This document shows, in pieces, positions 24,932 through 34,512 of a stretch of 64,000 nt of DNA. Numbering within the stretch: the first letter of the stretch is position 1; each line of letters begins with the position of its first letter. The DNA comes from Alphaproteobacteria bacterium (lineage in GTDB: Bacteria > Pseudomonadota > Alphaproteobacteria > UBA2966). Under the pieces are notes generated by a model, which saw only the letters and a list, made by a program, of their open reading frames with translations, did not search any database and was not told the DNA's origin. The stretch spans positions 79,477-143,476 of the forward strand of contig JABIFY010000092.1 of the NCBI GenBank assembly GCA_018650465.1, in the 5' to 3' direction. Position numbers and translations under genes: made by a program.

Positions 24932-25378
24932 TTAGATCTTCTCATCGACCTCTGTCAGTAATTTGTGCAACTGATCCATTTTTTTTGCCCCGATACGACT
25001 CTCGATGTCGAGATATTCTGCTTCGGACTGCTGTCCAATCTTTGCTACCAGGGCGGCGCCCTTTTTGCTGATTGACAGCAAAAAGGCGCGTTGATCGTCC
25101 TGTTCCATACGTCTTGAGATCAGGCCGCGCTGTTCCAACCCTTTGATGGTACGCGACAGGCTGGGTGGACTGAGCAAGGTTGATTTGGAAACATCAACCG
25201 CGCGTAATTCATTGGCTGAGGTCAGGGCGCGTAAAATTCTGAACTGTTGTTCGGTGATGTCATGGGCGCGCAAAATGGGACGAAAGCGGTTCATGACTGT
25301 ATCGCGTGCCCGTAACAAAGCCATGGGGAGAGAACGACCATAGCCGCGAAAGGCAGGCTCGTTCTCCTTGCCGGTCAT
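24932..25378 (-). CDS. hpaR: Homoprotocatechuate operon regulator HpaR (MarR family)
   Basis: The 148-residue regulator begins with the HpaR-typical RGYGRSLPMALLRARDTVMNRFRPILRAHDITEQQFRILRAL and has the winged helix TLLSPPSLSRTIKGLEQRGLISRRMEQDDQRAFLLSISKKG. HpaR represses the hpa genes and is released by 4-hydroxyphenylacetate or homoprotocatechuate in enteric bacteria. Its start overlaps the stop of the FAH gene (25375-25378), so the two are co-transcribed. The likely target is the direct repeat at 26292-26319. Confidence 0.9.
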   Translation of the reverse strand: MTGKENEPAFRGYGRSLPMALLRARDTVMNRFRPILRAHDITEQQFRILRALTSANELRAVDVSKSTLLSPPSLSRTIKGLEQRGLISRRMEQDDQRAFLLSISKKGAALVAKIGQQSEAEYLDIESRIGAKKMDQLHKLLTEVDEKI

Positions 25379-26241
25379 GCGGGGAACTCGTCCACGATCT
25401 TGTTCCGTAAGATACCCACGCCTTCGACTTCCACTTCAACGTTGTCACCGGGCTTGAGGTATTTGGGCGGATCAAAACGCGCACCGGCACCAGTGGGCGT
25501 GCCTGTGGCGATGATGTCGCCGGGGTGCAGTTCCGTGAATGTGGAAATGTAGTTGATCAGATAGGGGATGGGGAACATCATGCTGGCCGTGGTGTCGTCC
25601 TGGCGAACCTCGCCATTGACCCGCGTGGTGACCCGCAGGTTCAGCATATCAGGCATCTCGTCCATGGTCACAAACCACGGGCCCATGGCCCCGGAACGAT
25701 CAAAGTTTTTGCCTTGTGTGACGTTAAATTTGGCGTGCCGAATCCAGTCCCGCAAGGTGCCTTCATTCATGATGGTCACCCCGGCCACATGGTCCAGCGC
25801 CTGGTCCTCGGCGATGCGGCGGCCGCCCTTGCCAATGACCAGAACGATTTCACCTTCGTAATCCAGCTGGTCAGATTCGGGCGGGCGGTGGATGTCTTCG
25901 CCCTGGGCCACCAGGGATTGTGGCGTACGCATGAACAGGGACGGAAAGCCTGGGTCCTGGCTGCCATCTTTGTATTCAGCGTTACGATTGGCGTAATTGA
26001 CCCCCACACATATGGTCATGCGCGGATTGGGCACGGGACGCAGCAAGGTCACATCTGCGAGGTCATAATCAGCGTCTGCTGTTGATGCAGCTCCTTGCAA
26101 TTCAGGCAAGGCATCAGCTTCCAGCACAGCCCGCATATCAGGAAAACGGTCTGCAAACTGTTTTGACAAGTCGATAACCCGATCATTGATGACCGTACCG
26201 TATCCGGCCTTGCCTGATTTTTCGAATGAAATGAATTTCAC
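25375..26241 (-). CDS. Fumarylacetoacetate hydrolase-fold isomerase/decarboxylase of the homoprotocatechuate pathway (HpaG-like)
   Basis: The 288-residue protein has an N-terminal cap (MKFISFEKSGKAGYGTVIND) and a FAH catalytic domain from about 75: RPVPNPRMTICVGVNYANRNAEY, DYEGEIVLVIGKGGRRIAEDQALDHVAGVTIMNEGTLRDWI and GTPTGAGARFDPPKYLKPGD. The DYEGE Glu pair and downstream Asp are metal ligands. In E. coli HpaG two such domains are fused and perform decarboxylation and isomerisation; here there is one domain. It either does both or shares the task with another gene elsewhere. Divergent from hpaF. Confidence 0.85.
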   Translation of the reverse strand: MKFISFEKSGKAGYGTVINDRVIDLSKQFADRFPDMRAVLEADALPELQGAASTADADYDLADVTLLRPVPNPRMTICVGVNYANRNAEYKDGSQDPGFPSLFMRTPQSLVAQGEDIHRPPESDQLDYEGEIVLVIGKGGRRIAEDQALDHVAGVTIMNEGTLRDWIRHAKFNVTQGKNFDRSGAMGPWFVTMDEMPDMLNLRVTTRVNGEVRQDDTTASMMFPIPYLINYISTFTELHPGDIIATGTPTGAGARFDPPKYLKPGDNVEVEVEGVGILRNKIVDEFPA

Positions 26242-26291
26242 GTTGCTGTCTCCTGATTATTTTCTTGACCAAAGGTCTGTCTGAACGTTAT

Positions 26292-26333
26292 TTAACATAT
26301 CAACAGTTAACATATCAACTAAATTCTTGATAT
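26292..26333. promoter_or_regulatory. hpaR: Candidate HpaR operator in the divergent hpa promoter
   Basis: TTAACATATCAAC is repeated perfectly at 26292-26304 and 26307-26319, 15 bases apart. An inverted half, TTGATAT at 26327-26333, pairs with ATATCAA of the second copy. The sites lie between hpaG-like and hpaF, close to both starts, so binding would repress both directions. Assignment to HpaR is inferred from position. Confidence 0.6.
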
Positions 26334-26345
26334 CGGGAGCATCGA

Positions 26346-26747
26346 TTGCCACATTTCATCATCGAATATTCTGCCAATCTGGCAGACAAGGTTGATATTG
26401 GCGATGTCTTGTCGGCTGTCCAGGTGGCGGCCTTGAAGACAAAGGTTTTCCCTCTCGGCGGGTTGCGGGTCCGGGCCTTTCGCTGTGATGATTTTCTGGT
26501 CGCCGATGGCCATCCTGACAATTGTTACCTGCATATGACCCTGCGTATGGGACATGGCCGCGAGCCTGATGTCAAAAAGGCAGCCGGAGAAGCCGTCTTC
26601 GCCGCCTTGTGTGACAGCTTGGCTGATGCATATGACAAAAACGCCCTGGCCATTTCCTTCACCATTGATGAATTGGACCCGGTGCTGAATTTCAAGAAGA
26701 ACAATCTACATGAAGTCGTGGCCGCACGGGCAGGAAGTAAGGATTAA
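26346..26747 (+). CDS. hpaF: 5-carboxymethyl-2-hydroxymuconate delta-isomerase
   Basis: The 133-residue tautomerase-fold protein starts (L/M)PHFIIEYSANL, with the catalytic Pro as second residue, and has VFPLGGLRVRAFRCDDFLVADGHPDNCYLHMTLRMGHGRE and ISFTIDELDPVLNFKKNNLH. These are the CHMI (HpcD/HpaF) signatures. It isomerises 5-carboxymethyl-2-hydroxymuconate to 5-oxopent-3-ene-1,2,5-tricarboxylate. The start is TTG 26346, preceded by GGGAG, and Pro directly follows, which fixes the start well. hpaE follows after 2 bases. Confidence 0.9.
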   Translation: MPHFIIEYSANLADKVDIGDVLSAVQVAALKTKVFPLGGLRVRAFRCDDFLVADGHPDNCYLHMTLRMGHGREPDVKKAAGEAVFAALCDSLADAYDKNALAISFTIDELDPVLNFKKNNLHEVVAARAGSKD

Positions 26748-26749
26748 AC

Positions 26750-28270
26750 ATGTCGACCCTGGATGAAAATCTCGCGAAAGCGCAAACATATCTTGATGGA
26801 TATCGCGAGTCAGGTGTTGAAAACCTGATTGATGGCCAGTCATTACCAGCGTCGTCGGGGGATACGTTCGAGACCATATCACCGGTCGATCTCAAGCCGC
26901 TGGCCTCTGTGGCTCAAGGGACGGCCGCGGATATTGATCGCGCCGCCAAGGCCGCGACCAAAGCCTTTCCCGCCTGGGCCGCAATGCCGGGCAAGGAACG
27001 CAAGGCTATCTTGCATCGCATCGCCGATGCGATTGTTGAACGGGCCGAGGAAATCGCGTTTCTGGAAAGCCTGGATACGGGGCAGTCCATCCGCTTCATG
27101 GCCAAGGCTGCCTTGCGCGGGGCTGAAAACTTCCGGTTTTTTGCCGATCAGGCACCCGGTGCCCGCGACGGCAAGACGCTTCACGGCCCCAACCAGATGA
27201 ATTTTACCACGCGCAAGCCCATTGGTCCGGTGGGCGTGATTACGCCCTGGAATACGCCTTTCATGCTCTCCACCTGGAAGATCGCACCGGCCCTGGCGGC
27301 GGGCTGTACAGTGGTGCATAAACCCGCGGAATTCTCCCCCATTACCGCGCGCCTGTTGGCCGATATTGCCCATGAGGCCGGTTTGCCACCAGGGGTCTGG
27401 AATGTGGTCAACGGTTTGGGCGAAGATGCGGGTCGTGCCCTGACAGAGCACCCCGACATCAAGGCCATTTCCTTTGTGGGCGAATCTCGCACGGGCCAGA
27501 TGATCATGGCCCAGGGGGCGCCAACCCTGAAACGCGTGCATTTTGAACTTGGCGGCAAAAACCCCTGTATCGTCTTTGCCGATGCTGATCTGGAGCGTGC
27601 CCTGGATGCCGCCGTCTTCATGATCTATTCCCTGAACGGTGAACGCTGTACCTCCTCCAGCCGTTTGCTGGTCGAAGAAAGTATCTATGACGACTTTACC
27701 GCCAAGGTGGCAGCGCGGGCGGGCAATATTAAAGTCGGGCATCCGCTGGACCCCGATACTGTGGTTGGCCCCCTGATCCACCCGACCCACGAAGAAAAGG
27801 TGCTGTCCTACTTTGACGTCGCCCGTGAAGAAGGTGCCACGATTGCCACGGGTGGTGCCAAGGCTGACGACGCACCTGGTGGCGGTTGTTATGTCCAGCC
27901 GACTTTGTTTACCGGGGCCCGCAACGACATGCGCATCGCCCAGGAAGAAATTTTTGGCCCGGTGTTAACGGCCATCCCGTTCAAGGATGAGGCTGACGCC
28001 CTGGCCCTGGCCAATGATGTGGATTACGGCTTGTCAGCCTATCTCTGGACCAGCGATGTGACCCGCAGCCTGCGCTTTGCAGACGCGCTGGATGTGGGCA
28101 TGATCTGGGTGAATTCAGAAAATATCCGCCACTTGCCATCGCCTTTTGGTGGTACCAAAGCCTCTGGCATTGGTCGGGATGGCGGCGATTATTCATTCGA
28201 CTTCTATATGGAAACCAAAAACGTGGCGATTGCCACATCAGACCACAAAATCCCGAAACTGGGCGGCTGA
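26750..28270 (+). CDS. hpaE: 5-carboxymethyl-2-hydroxymuconate semialdehyde dehydrogenase
   Basis: The 506-residue aldehyde dehydrogenase has FVGESRTGQMIM near the cofactor, the general base in HFELGGKNPCIVFADADLE, the catalytic Cys in YSLNGERCTSSSRLLVEESIYDDF, and EEIFGPVLTAIPF. Length and the start (VENLIDGQSLPASSGDTFETISPVD) match HpaE. It oxidises the ring-cleavage semialdehyde to the dicarboxylate with NAD+. It lies in the hpaFED order, 18 bases before hpaD. Confidence 0.93.
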   Translation: MSTLDENLAKAQTYLDGYRESGVENLIDGQSLPASSGDTFETISPVDLKPLASVAQGTAADIDRAAKAATKAFPAWAAMPGKERKAILHRIADAIVERAEEIAFLESLDTGQSIRFMAKAALRGAENFRFFADQAPGARDGKTLHGPNQMNFTTRKPIGPVGVITPWNTPFMLSTWKIAPALAAGCTVVHKPAEFSPITARLLADIAHEAGLPPGVWNVVNGLGEDAGRALTEHPDIKAISFVGESRTGQMIMAQGAPTLKRVHFELGGKNPCIVFADADLERALDAAVFMIYSLNGERCTSSSRLLVEESIYDDFTAKVAARAGNIKVGHPLDPDTVVGPLIHPTHEEKVLSYFDVAREEGATIATGGAKADDAPGGGCYVQPTLFTGARNDMRIAQEEIFGPVLTAIPFKDEADALALANDVDYGLSAYLWTSDVTRSLRFADALDVGMIWVNSENIRHLPSPFGGTKASGIGRDGGDYSFDFYMETKNVAIATSDHKIPKLGG

Positions 28271-28288
28271 TCGCATAAGGAAAAGACC

Positions 28289-29134
28289 ATGGGAAAACTG
28301 GCACTGGCCGCAAAGATTACACATGTACCGTCTATGTATTTGTCGGAACAACCCGGCAAAAATCATGGCTGCCGCGAGGCGGCGATTGAGGGGCATCGGG
28401 AGATATCCCGGCGCTGTCGTGATTTGGGTGTGGACACGATTGTGGTGCTGGATACGCACTGGCTGGTCAATGCAGGCTATCATGTGAATTGCTGCGAAAC
28501 ATTCGAAGGCACCTATACCAGCAATGAATTGCCACATTTCATCAAGGACATGTCTTATGAATATGATGGCAACCCGGCCCTGGGCCGGATCATTGCCGAG
28601 GTCGCGACCGTGGAAGGTGTTCCAACCCGCAGCCACGAAATAGACAGCCTTAATCTGGAATATGGCACCCTTGTGCCCATGCGTTACATGAACGAAGACC
28701 GCCATTTCAAGGTGGTTTCCATTCCGGCCTGGTGTGCCTGGCATGAACTGGATGACAGTCGTCTTTTTGGTGCAGCATTGTTGAAAGCCATCGAACAAAG
28801 CGACAGCACAGTGGCTGTCTTTGCCAGTGGTTCCCTGTCACACAGGTTTAATGACAATGGCAGCCCGGAAGAATCCATGCATCAGATCAGTGATGAATTC
28901 TATGCCCAGGTCGACCATCGCGTGGTGGAATTATGGAAAGCCGGTGACTTCAAGACTTTCTGTGCCATGTTGCCGACTTATGCCGATAAATGCGTCGGCG
29001 AAGGTGGCATGCATGACACGGCCATGTTGCTGGGTATGTTGGGTTGGGACAGTTACGACAAGGGTGTTGAAATTCTGACGGACTATTTCCCCAGTTCAGG
29101 TACCGGCCAGATCAACGCCATTTTTCCGCTCTAA
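28289..29134 (+). CDS. hpaD: 3,4-dihydroxyphenylacetate 2,3-dioxygenase
   Basis: The 281-residue LigB-type extradiol dioxygenase has early metal/acid-base residues in KITHVPSMYLSEQPG and VVLDTHWLVNAGYHVNCCETFEG, plus FASGSLSHRFNDNG in the second half. This is the type III family of E. coli HpaD, which uses Fe(II) (or Mn) to open the ring of homoprotocatechuate between C2 and C3. It defines the pathway of the cluster. ATG 28289 follows AAGGAAAAG. Confidence 0.93.
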   Translation: MGKLALAAKITHVPSMYLSEQPGKNHGCREAAIEGHREISRRCRDLGVDTIVVLDTHWLVNAGYHVNCCETFEGTYTSNELPHFIKDMSYEYDGNPALGRIIAEVATVEGVPTRSHEIDSLNLEYGTLVPMRYMNEDRHFKVVSIPAWCAWHELDDSRLFGAALLKAIEQSDSTVAVFASGSLSHRFNDNGSPEESMHQISDEFYAQVDHRVVELWKAGDFKTFCAMLPTYADKCVGEGGMHDTAMLLGMLGWDSYDKGVEILTDYFPSSGTGQINAIFPL

Positions 29135-29163
29135 TTTTCCTCAACTATACAAGCGAGACCATC

Positions 29164-29991
29164 ATGACCCGGACCATGAGCCAGCAGGAAATCGAAGCCT
29201 TCAATGCGGATGGTGTTGCCGTTCTGCGCGGCGCCATCAGCGATGGTTGGGTGGCGCGCATGAACAAAGTCATTGACCAGCAACTGGCAGCGCCCAGCAA
29301 GTGGGGCAACGACGCCAATCCAGGGGCCACGACCAACCGACATTTTTCGGACCGCTATCAGTGGCAACAGAACAGCGAAATCAATGCGTACATCCATGAA
29401 AGTGGCTGTGCCCAGCTTGCCGCCCAGGCCATGGGCAGTGAAACAGCCCGGTTTTATTTTGACCACCTGCTGGTCAAGGAACCGGGGACGGTTAATCCCA
29501 CCCCCTGGCATCAGGACGTGCCTTACTGGCCTTTCCTGGGCTCGCAAATATGTTCGATCTGGCTGGCCCTGACGCCCTGTACGGTGGCCAGCAGTGCCAT
29601 GGAATTTGTCCGGGGCTCCCATCTGGATGGCAAATATTATATGCCCGAAGCCTTCACCGGCGATGGGGATGCAAATGCCGGCTGGATGAATTCAGGCGAC
29701 GGAGAAAAATGTCCCGACATCGCCGCAAACCGCGAAGATTACGATATCATCGGCTTTGACATGGAACCCGGTGACGCCGTGGTCTTTTCCGCCTGGACCC
29801 TGCACGGGGCAGGGGGGAATGCGTCATTGGAGACACGACGGGCTGCCATCTCAACGCGCTGGCTGGGCGACAATGCCGTCTGGCATCCCCATCCCGGTGC
29901 CGACCCGATTGTCACGCAGGATCATGTATCTGTTCAGCCAGGCCAGGCTCCGCTCGACGACAAAATGTTCCCGAAGGTCTGGCAAGCATGA
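29164..29991 (+). CDS. Phytanoyl-CoA dioxygenase (PhyH) family oxygenase
   Basis: The 275-residue protein is an Fe(II)/2-oxoglutarate-type oxygenase. The HxD metal pair is in TPWHQDVPYWPF, the distal His in WTLHGAGGNASLETRRAAISTRWLGD, and the following Arg is the usual 2-oxoglutarate ligand. These residues are intact, so it is likely active. Family members hydroxylate diverse substrates. It sits 29 bases behind hpaD and is probably co-transcribed, but no PhyH step is known in the standard homoprotocatechuate route, so its substrate is open. Confidence 0.82.
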   Translation: MTRTMSQQEIEAFNADGVAVLRGAISDGWVARMNKVIDQQLAAPSKWGNDANPGATTNRHFSDRYQWQQNSEINAYIHESGCAQLAAQAMGSETARFYFDHLLVKEPGTVNPTPWHQDVPYWPFLGSQICSIWLALTPCTVASSAMEFVRGSHLDGKYYMPEAFTGDGDANAGWMNSGDGEKCPDIAANREDYDIIGFDMEPGDAVVFSAWTLHGAGGNASLETRRAAISTRWLGDNAVWHPHPGADPIVTQDHVSVQPGQAPLDDKMFPKVWQA

Positions 29992-30300
29992 GACCGGGTA
30001 AACGCCCCCTGAGTTGATCGGGGAGAATCCGGTTTAACCTGAGACGCTTCTACTTCATTTTTTGGCGCACACCTTGGGTTTCGGGAAATGCAAAGCTTCC
30101 GCGAGGTCCGAAAATGCTCTGGCACCGGACAGGTGCGTCAAACGACCGCAGAGACAATCGACCGCATGTCTTTTTGGGCTGCAAAATAACATTATCGTTC
30201 GCGAAGGACAGCACCTCCCGAGGGCCATGTTTCGCCGTACACTTTCGGTGGTGCCTGGACGGAGTATTAACCTTCTGAATTATTATTTTGGAGCTATCTA
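29992..30300 (+). promoter_or_regulatory. Upstream region of the nos operon
   Basis: These 309 bases separate the PhyH gene from nosZ and should contain the nos promoter. I searched by eye for an FNR/NNR box (TTGAT-N4-ATCAA) and found only isolated half sites (for example TTGAT near 30014), nothing convincing. The 3' end is AT-rich with a GGAG 8 bases before the ATG. Confidence 0.5.
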
Positions 30301-32211
30301 ATGTCGGAAAATAACGAACAAAAAGGCGGCGTTTCACGCCGCGAGCTGCTGGGCAACACGACCAAGGTCGCAACGCTGGCAGGTATCGGTGCAGCCGCTG
30401 GTGTCGGCACCATGATCACGCCAGCCCAGGTGCGGGCTGCGTCAAAAAACCGGGCCGAAGTCGCTCCGGGTGACCTCGACGAATATTATGGCTTCTGGTC
30501 GGGTGGCCAGTCCGGTGAAGTGCGTGTCCTTGGCATGCCGTCCATGCGTGAACTCATGCGTATTCCGGTCTTCAACAGGGAAAGCGCCACAGGTTGGGGC
30601 CAGACCAACGAAAGCCTCAAGATCATGACGGAAGGTCAATTGCCGCATGAAAAAGAATTTCTGAAAGACAAGGGTGGCATTCATCACAACGGTGATACCC
30701 ATCACCCGCATATGTCCTTTACCGATGGCACTTATGACGGTCGTTATGTCTTTATCAACGATAAGGCCAACACTCGTGTTGCTCGCATTCGCTGCGACAT
30801 CATGAAGGTCGACAAGATGATTTCGATCCCGAACGCAGCCGATATTCACGGCCTGCGTCCGCAGAAATATCCGCGTACCGGTTATGTCTTCTGCAACGGC
30901 GAGCATCGCGTGCCTATGCCAAACGATGGTCGTGATCTGGAAAACGATAAAGAATATCACGCCGTCTTCAGTGCCATTGATGGCGACACCATGGAAGTGG
31001 CCTGGCAGGTCATGGTCGATGGTAACCTGGATAACGTTGATGCCGATTACCAGGGCAAATACGCCATTGCCAGTTGCTATAACAGTGAAGAAGGCCTGAC
31101 TCTGGAAGACATGACGTCTGCAGAAGCTGACTGGGCTGTGATCTTTGACATCAAGGCCATTGAAGCTGGCGTTAAAGCCGGTGACTTCAAGACCTATGAA
31201 GGCAAGACACCTGTTCTGGATGGCCGCCACGGTTCGAAATATACCCGTTATGTGCCGATCCCCAACAGTCCGCACGGTGTGAACGCCACGCCTGACGGCA
31301 AATACATGATGATCAATGGTAAACTGTCTCCGACAGTTTCCATCATTGAAATGGCTAAAGTGCCAGACTTGTTCGCTGACAAGATCAAGCCACGTGGTGT
31401 GATCGTTGGTGAACCGGAATTGGGCCTTGGTCCGCTTCATACAGCCTTTGATGGTCGCGGCAATGCCTACACCACTTTGTTCCTCGACAGCCAGGTCTGT
31501 AAGTGGAACATCGAAAAGGCAATTCAGGCCTTTGCCGGTAAAAAAGTGAACCCGATCATGGAGAAGATCGACGTTCAATATCAGCCGGGTCACAACCATA
31601 CGTCCATGGGTGAAACCAAGAATGCCGATGGTCAGTGGCTTATTTCATTGAACAAGTTTTCGAAAGATCGCTTTATCAATGTGGGGCCGCTGAAGCCTGA
31701 AAATGAACAGTTGATCGACATCTCCGGTGACAAGATGAAGATTGTGCATGATGGTCCGACCTTTGCGGAACCTCATGATTGCATGATCGTGCATCGCTCA
31801 CTGGTTAACCCAAACAAGGTCTACGAACGTAACGATCCGATCTGGTCGGACGCACAGGCCTGGGCCGATAAAGATGGTGTTGATCTGGAAGATGCTGAAC
31901 ACGTCATTCGTGACGGCAACAATGTTCGTGTTTACATGACCTCTATTGCACCGAAGTTCAGCATGGAGAAATTCAAGGTCAAACAGGGTAATGAAGTGAC
32001 GATCTTCGTTACCAATATGGATGATCTCGATGATCTGACCCACGGCTTCACGCTTGCCAACTATGGCGTTTGCATGGAAGTCGGACCACAGGCCACAGCA
32101 TCCGTGACCTTCACGGCAGGTCTGCCAGGTGTTCACTGGTTCTATTGTCAGTGGTTCTGTCACGCACTCCACATGGAAATGCGCGGCCGGATGCTGGTCG
32201 AAAAAGCCTAA
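30301..32211 (+). CDS. nosZ: Nitrous oxide reductase, Tat-exported (clade I type)
   Basis: The 636-residue precursor has a Tat signal ([20 protein letters not shown]), which marks the clade I (typical) enzyme. The propeller half contains the CuZ-site His cluster ([19 protein letters not shown]) and further His in [22 protein letters not shown] and [10 protein letters not shown]. The cupredoxin C-terminus has the CuA ligands in [17 protein letters not shown]. It reduces N2O to N2 in the periplasm. Codon use is rich in GGT/GTT/CGT, as expected for strong expression. First gene of nosZDFYLX. Confidence 0.98.
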   Translation: MSENNEQKGGVSRRELLGNTTKVATLAGIGAAAGVGTMITPAQVRAASKNRAEVAPGDLDEYYGFWSGGQSGEVRVLGMPSMRELMRIPVFNRESATGWGQTNESLKIMTEGQLPHEKEFLKDKGGIHHNGDTHHPHMSFTDGTYDGRYVFINDKANTRVARIRCDIMKVDKMISIPNAADIHGLRPQKYPRTGYVFCNGEHRVPMPNDGRDLENDKEYHAVFSAIDGDTMEVAWQVMVDGNLDNVDADYQGKYAIASCYNSEEGLTLEDMTSAEADWAVIFDIKAIEAGVKAGDFKTYEGKTPVLDGRHGSKYTRYVPIPNSPHGVNATPDGKYMMINGKLSPTVSIIEMAKVPDLFADKIKPRGVIVGEPELGLGPLHTAFDGRGNAYTTLFLDSQVCKWNIEKAIQAFAGKKVNPIMEKIDVQYQPGHNHTSMGETKNADGQWLISLNKFSKDRFINVGPLKPENEQLIDISGDKMKIVHDGPTFAEPHDCMIVHRSLVNPNKVYERNDPIWSDAQAWADKDGVDLEDAEHVIRDGNNVRVYMTSIAPKFSMEKFKVKQGNEVTIFVTNMDDLDDLTHGFTLANYGVCMEVGPQATASVTFTAGLPGVHWFYCQWFCHALHMEMRGRMLVEKA

Positions 32212-32236
32212 AGGCTGGAAGAAAGAAGGTAACCAG

Positions 32237-33592
32237 GTGGTGGTGGCACGCCAAAAGGGTATCAAGTGGATCAGGAGAGTGGGAGAAATTTCCGCTCTCC
32301 TGTTCCCGCTTGCCTTTGGCTCGTCGTTTATTGCGTCTGTTAATGCCGCTACCATCCAGGTTTCCGCCACTATTCAGGTTCCCGCCGTGGCCGGATCACT
32401 GGTTGCCGCTGTTGCGGCAGCCAGTTCTGGTGACGTCCTGGTTTTGGCGCCAGGCGTGCATCAAGGTCCAATTACAATTGAGCAACCCCTGACAATCACT
32501 GGCAGCCACAAATCTGTCATTGACGGGAAAGGTACGGGGTCAACGATTACAGTTGCTGCTGCCGATGTTGTTATCCGTGGCATTACCGTGCGCAATTCGG
32601 GTCGTGAACTGGCGACCATGGACAGTGGCATATTTATCAACAAATCAGGCCATCGTGCCTTGGTGGAAAACAATCACATATTCGACAATTTGTTTGGCGT
32701 TTATCTCTGGGGTCCCAAAGATGCCATTGCCCGCGGGAACCGCATCAGGGGCCTGCAAACGCGCCATGTGAACTCGCGCGGGAACGGCGTGTCAGTCTGG
32801 AATTCACCTGGATCAATTGTTGAGAACAACAAAATTCGTTTTGGTCGTGACGGCATTTTTTCCACGACCAGCAAAAGGAATATTTTCCGCAATAATGATT
32901 TCCGTCATACCCGCATCGCCATTCATTACATGTACACCAATAATTCCACTGTCACGGGGAATGTGTCTCAAGGTAATCATGTGGGCTTTGCCTTGATGTT
33001 TTCGAAAAAACTGAAGGTGACAGGGAACCACTCAATCGGCGACCGGGATCACGGTATCTTGTTGAATTACACCAATAATTCTGTCATTGAAGGTAATTTG
33101 GTCAAGGACGGCAAGGCAAAATGTGTCTTTATCTATAATTCCTCGAAAAATATTTTTCAGGGCAACCGTTTTGAAGGGTGCCAGATCGGTATTCACTTTA
33201 CCGCCGGTTCGGAACGCAACCAGGTCACTGGCAACGCCTTTATCGCCAATGCAACGCAAGTTAAATATGTCGGGACCCGCGACATCGACTGGTCGTCAAA
33301 CGGTCGCGGCAATTATTGGAGCGATAATCCGGCCTTCGACCTCGATGGCAACGGCATCGCTGACACACCCTACCGGCCCAACGATATGGTTGACCAGGTG
33401 GTCTGGGCCCATCCAGCCGCCAAACTGTTGCTGAACAGCCCTGGTATTCAGGTTCTGCGCTGGAGCCAGTCGCGCTTTCCGTCTTTGCATCCAGGTGGTG
33501 TGCTCGACAGTGCACCCTTGATGAAGCCAATTGAAATCGATATTAAAAAAGAAATTGAAATCAGCGCTAACCAAACTGGAAACAAGTCATGA
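32237..33592 (+). CDS. nosD: Periplasmic copper-processing protein NosD
   Basis: From GTG 32237 (AAGG seven bases upstream) this is a 451-residue exported protein with a signal segment (LLFPLAFGSSFIASVNAA). A right-handed parallel beta-helix of PbH1 repeats follows (VIRGITVRNSGRE, NHIFDNLFGVYLW, NRIRGLQTRHVNSRGNGVSVWN, YMYTNNSTVTGNVSQGNHVGFALM, NYWSDNPAFDLDGNGIADTPY). NosD works with the NosFY transporter to build the CuZ centre of NosZ. Starts inside nosZ are possible but unlikely. The stop overlaps the nosF start. Confidence 0.95.
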   Translation: MVVARQKGIKWIRRVGEISALLFPLAFGSSFIASVNAATIQVSATIQVPAVAGSLVAAVAAASSGDVLVLAPGVHQGPITIEQPLTITGSHKSVIDGKGTGSTITVAAADVVIRGITVRNSGRELATMDSGIFINKSGHRALVENNHIFDNLFGVYLWGPKDAIARGNRIRGLQTRHVNSRGNGVSVWNSPGSIVENNKIRFGRDGIFSTTSKRNIFRNNDFRHTRIAIHYMYTNNSTVTGNVSQGNHVGFALMFSKKLKVTGNHSIGDRDHGILLNYTNNSVIEGNLVKDGKAKCVFIYNSSKNIFQGNRFEGCQIGIHFTAGSERNQVTGNAFIANATQVKYVGTRDIDWSSNGRGNYWSDNPAFDLDGNGIADTPYRPNDMVDQVVWAHPAAKLLLNSPGIQVLRWSQSRFPSLHPGGVLDSAPLMKPIEIDIKKEIEISANQTGNKS

Positions 33593-34512
33593 GCGCGCCA
33601 AATCTTGAACTGAACAATGCCGCCAAAAACTATGATGGCTTGCAGGTCCTGCATGATGTCTCTTTCGCCGTGTCACCTGGCGAGGTTGTTGCGCTTGTTG
33701 GTCATAATGGCGCGGGCAAAACCACGATCATGAAATTATTATTGGGCTTGATCCGACCCACATCCGGCAGCGTCCAGGTGCTGGGCCACGATCCGGCTGG
33801 CAGCAACGCCGCACAGGCGCGTCTTGGCATGGGGTTTTTACCGGAAACAGTCTCTTTTCCCGCCAATATGACGGGCCAGGAAATCATGAATTTTTATGCC
33901 CGGCTGAAACGCCAGGACCGGCAAGACAATGAACGCTTGCTGGATATGGTTGGTCTGGGTGATGCCGCCTCGCGTCGGGTCAAAACATATTCCAAAGGTA
34001 TGCGCCAACGCCTTGGTCTGGCCCAGGCATTAATTGGCTCGCCGCGTGTTTTGTTGCTGGATGAGCCCACCACAGGCCTCGATCCCACCTTAAGGCGCTC
34101 CTTTTACGACACCATCATGTCCCTGAAAGACCAGGGCGTAACTGTTTTGCTGGCCTCCCACGCCCTGAGTGAAATGGAAACCCGGGTGGACCGAATTGCC
34201 ATCATGAACAACGGCCATCTGATGGCCGATGGCAGCATGGCGGAATTGCGCCAACGCGCCAGCTTGCCGGCCCGCATTCGCCTGACGACTGATGACGGGG
34301 CCGCCGGGCGTGCTGCTGAACATTTACAAGGCGCAGATATTCGTCACGTCAATGGACGTACGGTCGAGTTCGATTGTGCCTCGGAGGACAAGATGGAACT
34401 TGTCCGCCGGGTCACCGATATTGGTATTTCTATTGAGGATATGGAGATCGAATTACCTAATCTGGATCGCATCTATGAACTTTATCAGGATGTGGAAGGG
34501 ATTTCATCATGA
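33589..34512 (+). CDS. nosF: ABC transporter ATP-binding protein NosF
   Basis: The 307-residue ATPase has Walker A GHNGAGKTT, signature YSKGMRQRLGLAQAL, Walker B RVLLLDEPTTGLDP and the switch His in LLASHALSE. The family's C-terminal extension is present. NosF energises NosDFY, thought to supply sulfur or another component for CuZ assembly. It overlaps nosD (ATGA) and nosY (ATGA). Confidence 0.96.
   Translation: MSAPNLELNNAAKNYDGLQVLHDVSFAVSPGEVVALVGHNGAGKTTIMKLLLGLIRPTSGSVQVLGHDPAGSNAAQARLGMGFLPETVSFPANMTGQEIMNFYARLKRQDRQDNERLLDMVGLGDAASRRVKTYSKGMRQRLGLAQALIGSPRVLLLDEPTTGLDPTLRRSFYDTIMSLKDQGVTVLLASHALSEMETRVDRIAIMNNGHLMADGSMAELRQRASLPARIRLTTDDGAAGRAAEHLQGADIRHVNGRTVEFDCASEDKMELVRRVTDIGISIEDMEIELPNLDRIYELYQDVEGISS

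Noticed and set aside
26879-27790. Minus-strand frame of 303 residues opposite hpaE
   Set aside because: Low-complexity Gly/His/Arg text typical of antisense of a GC-rich gene; hpaE on the other strand is complete.
30010-30060. FNR/NNR box upstream of nosZ
   Set aside because: Only a half site (TTGAT) is present without the matching ATCAA at four-base spacing.
30442-31599. Minus-strand frame of 385 residues opposite nosZ
   Set aside because: Antisense shadow; nosZ has all its catalytic motifs in the plus-strand frame.
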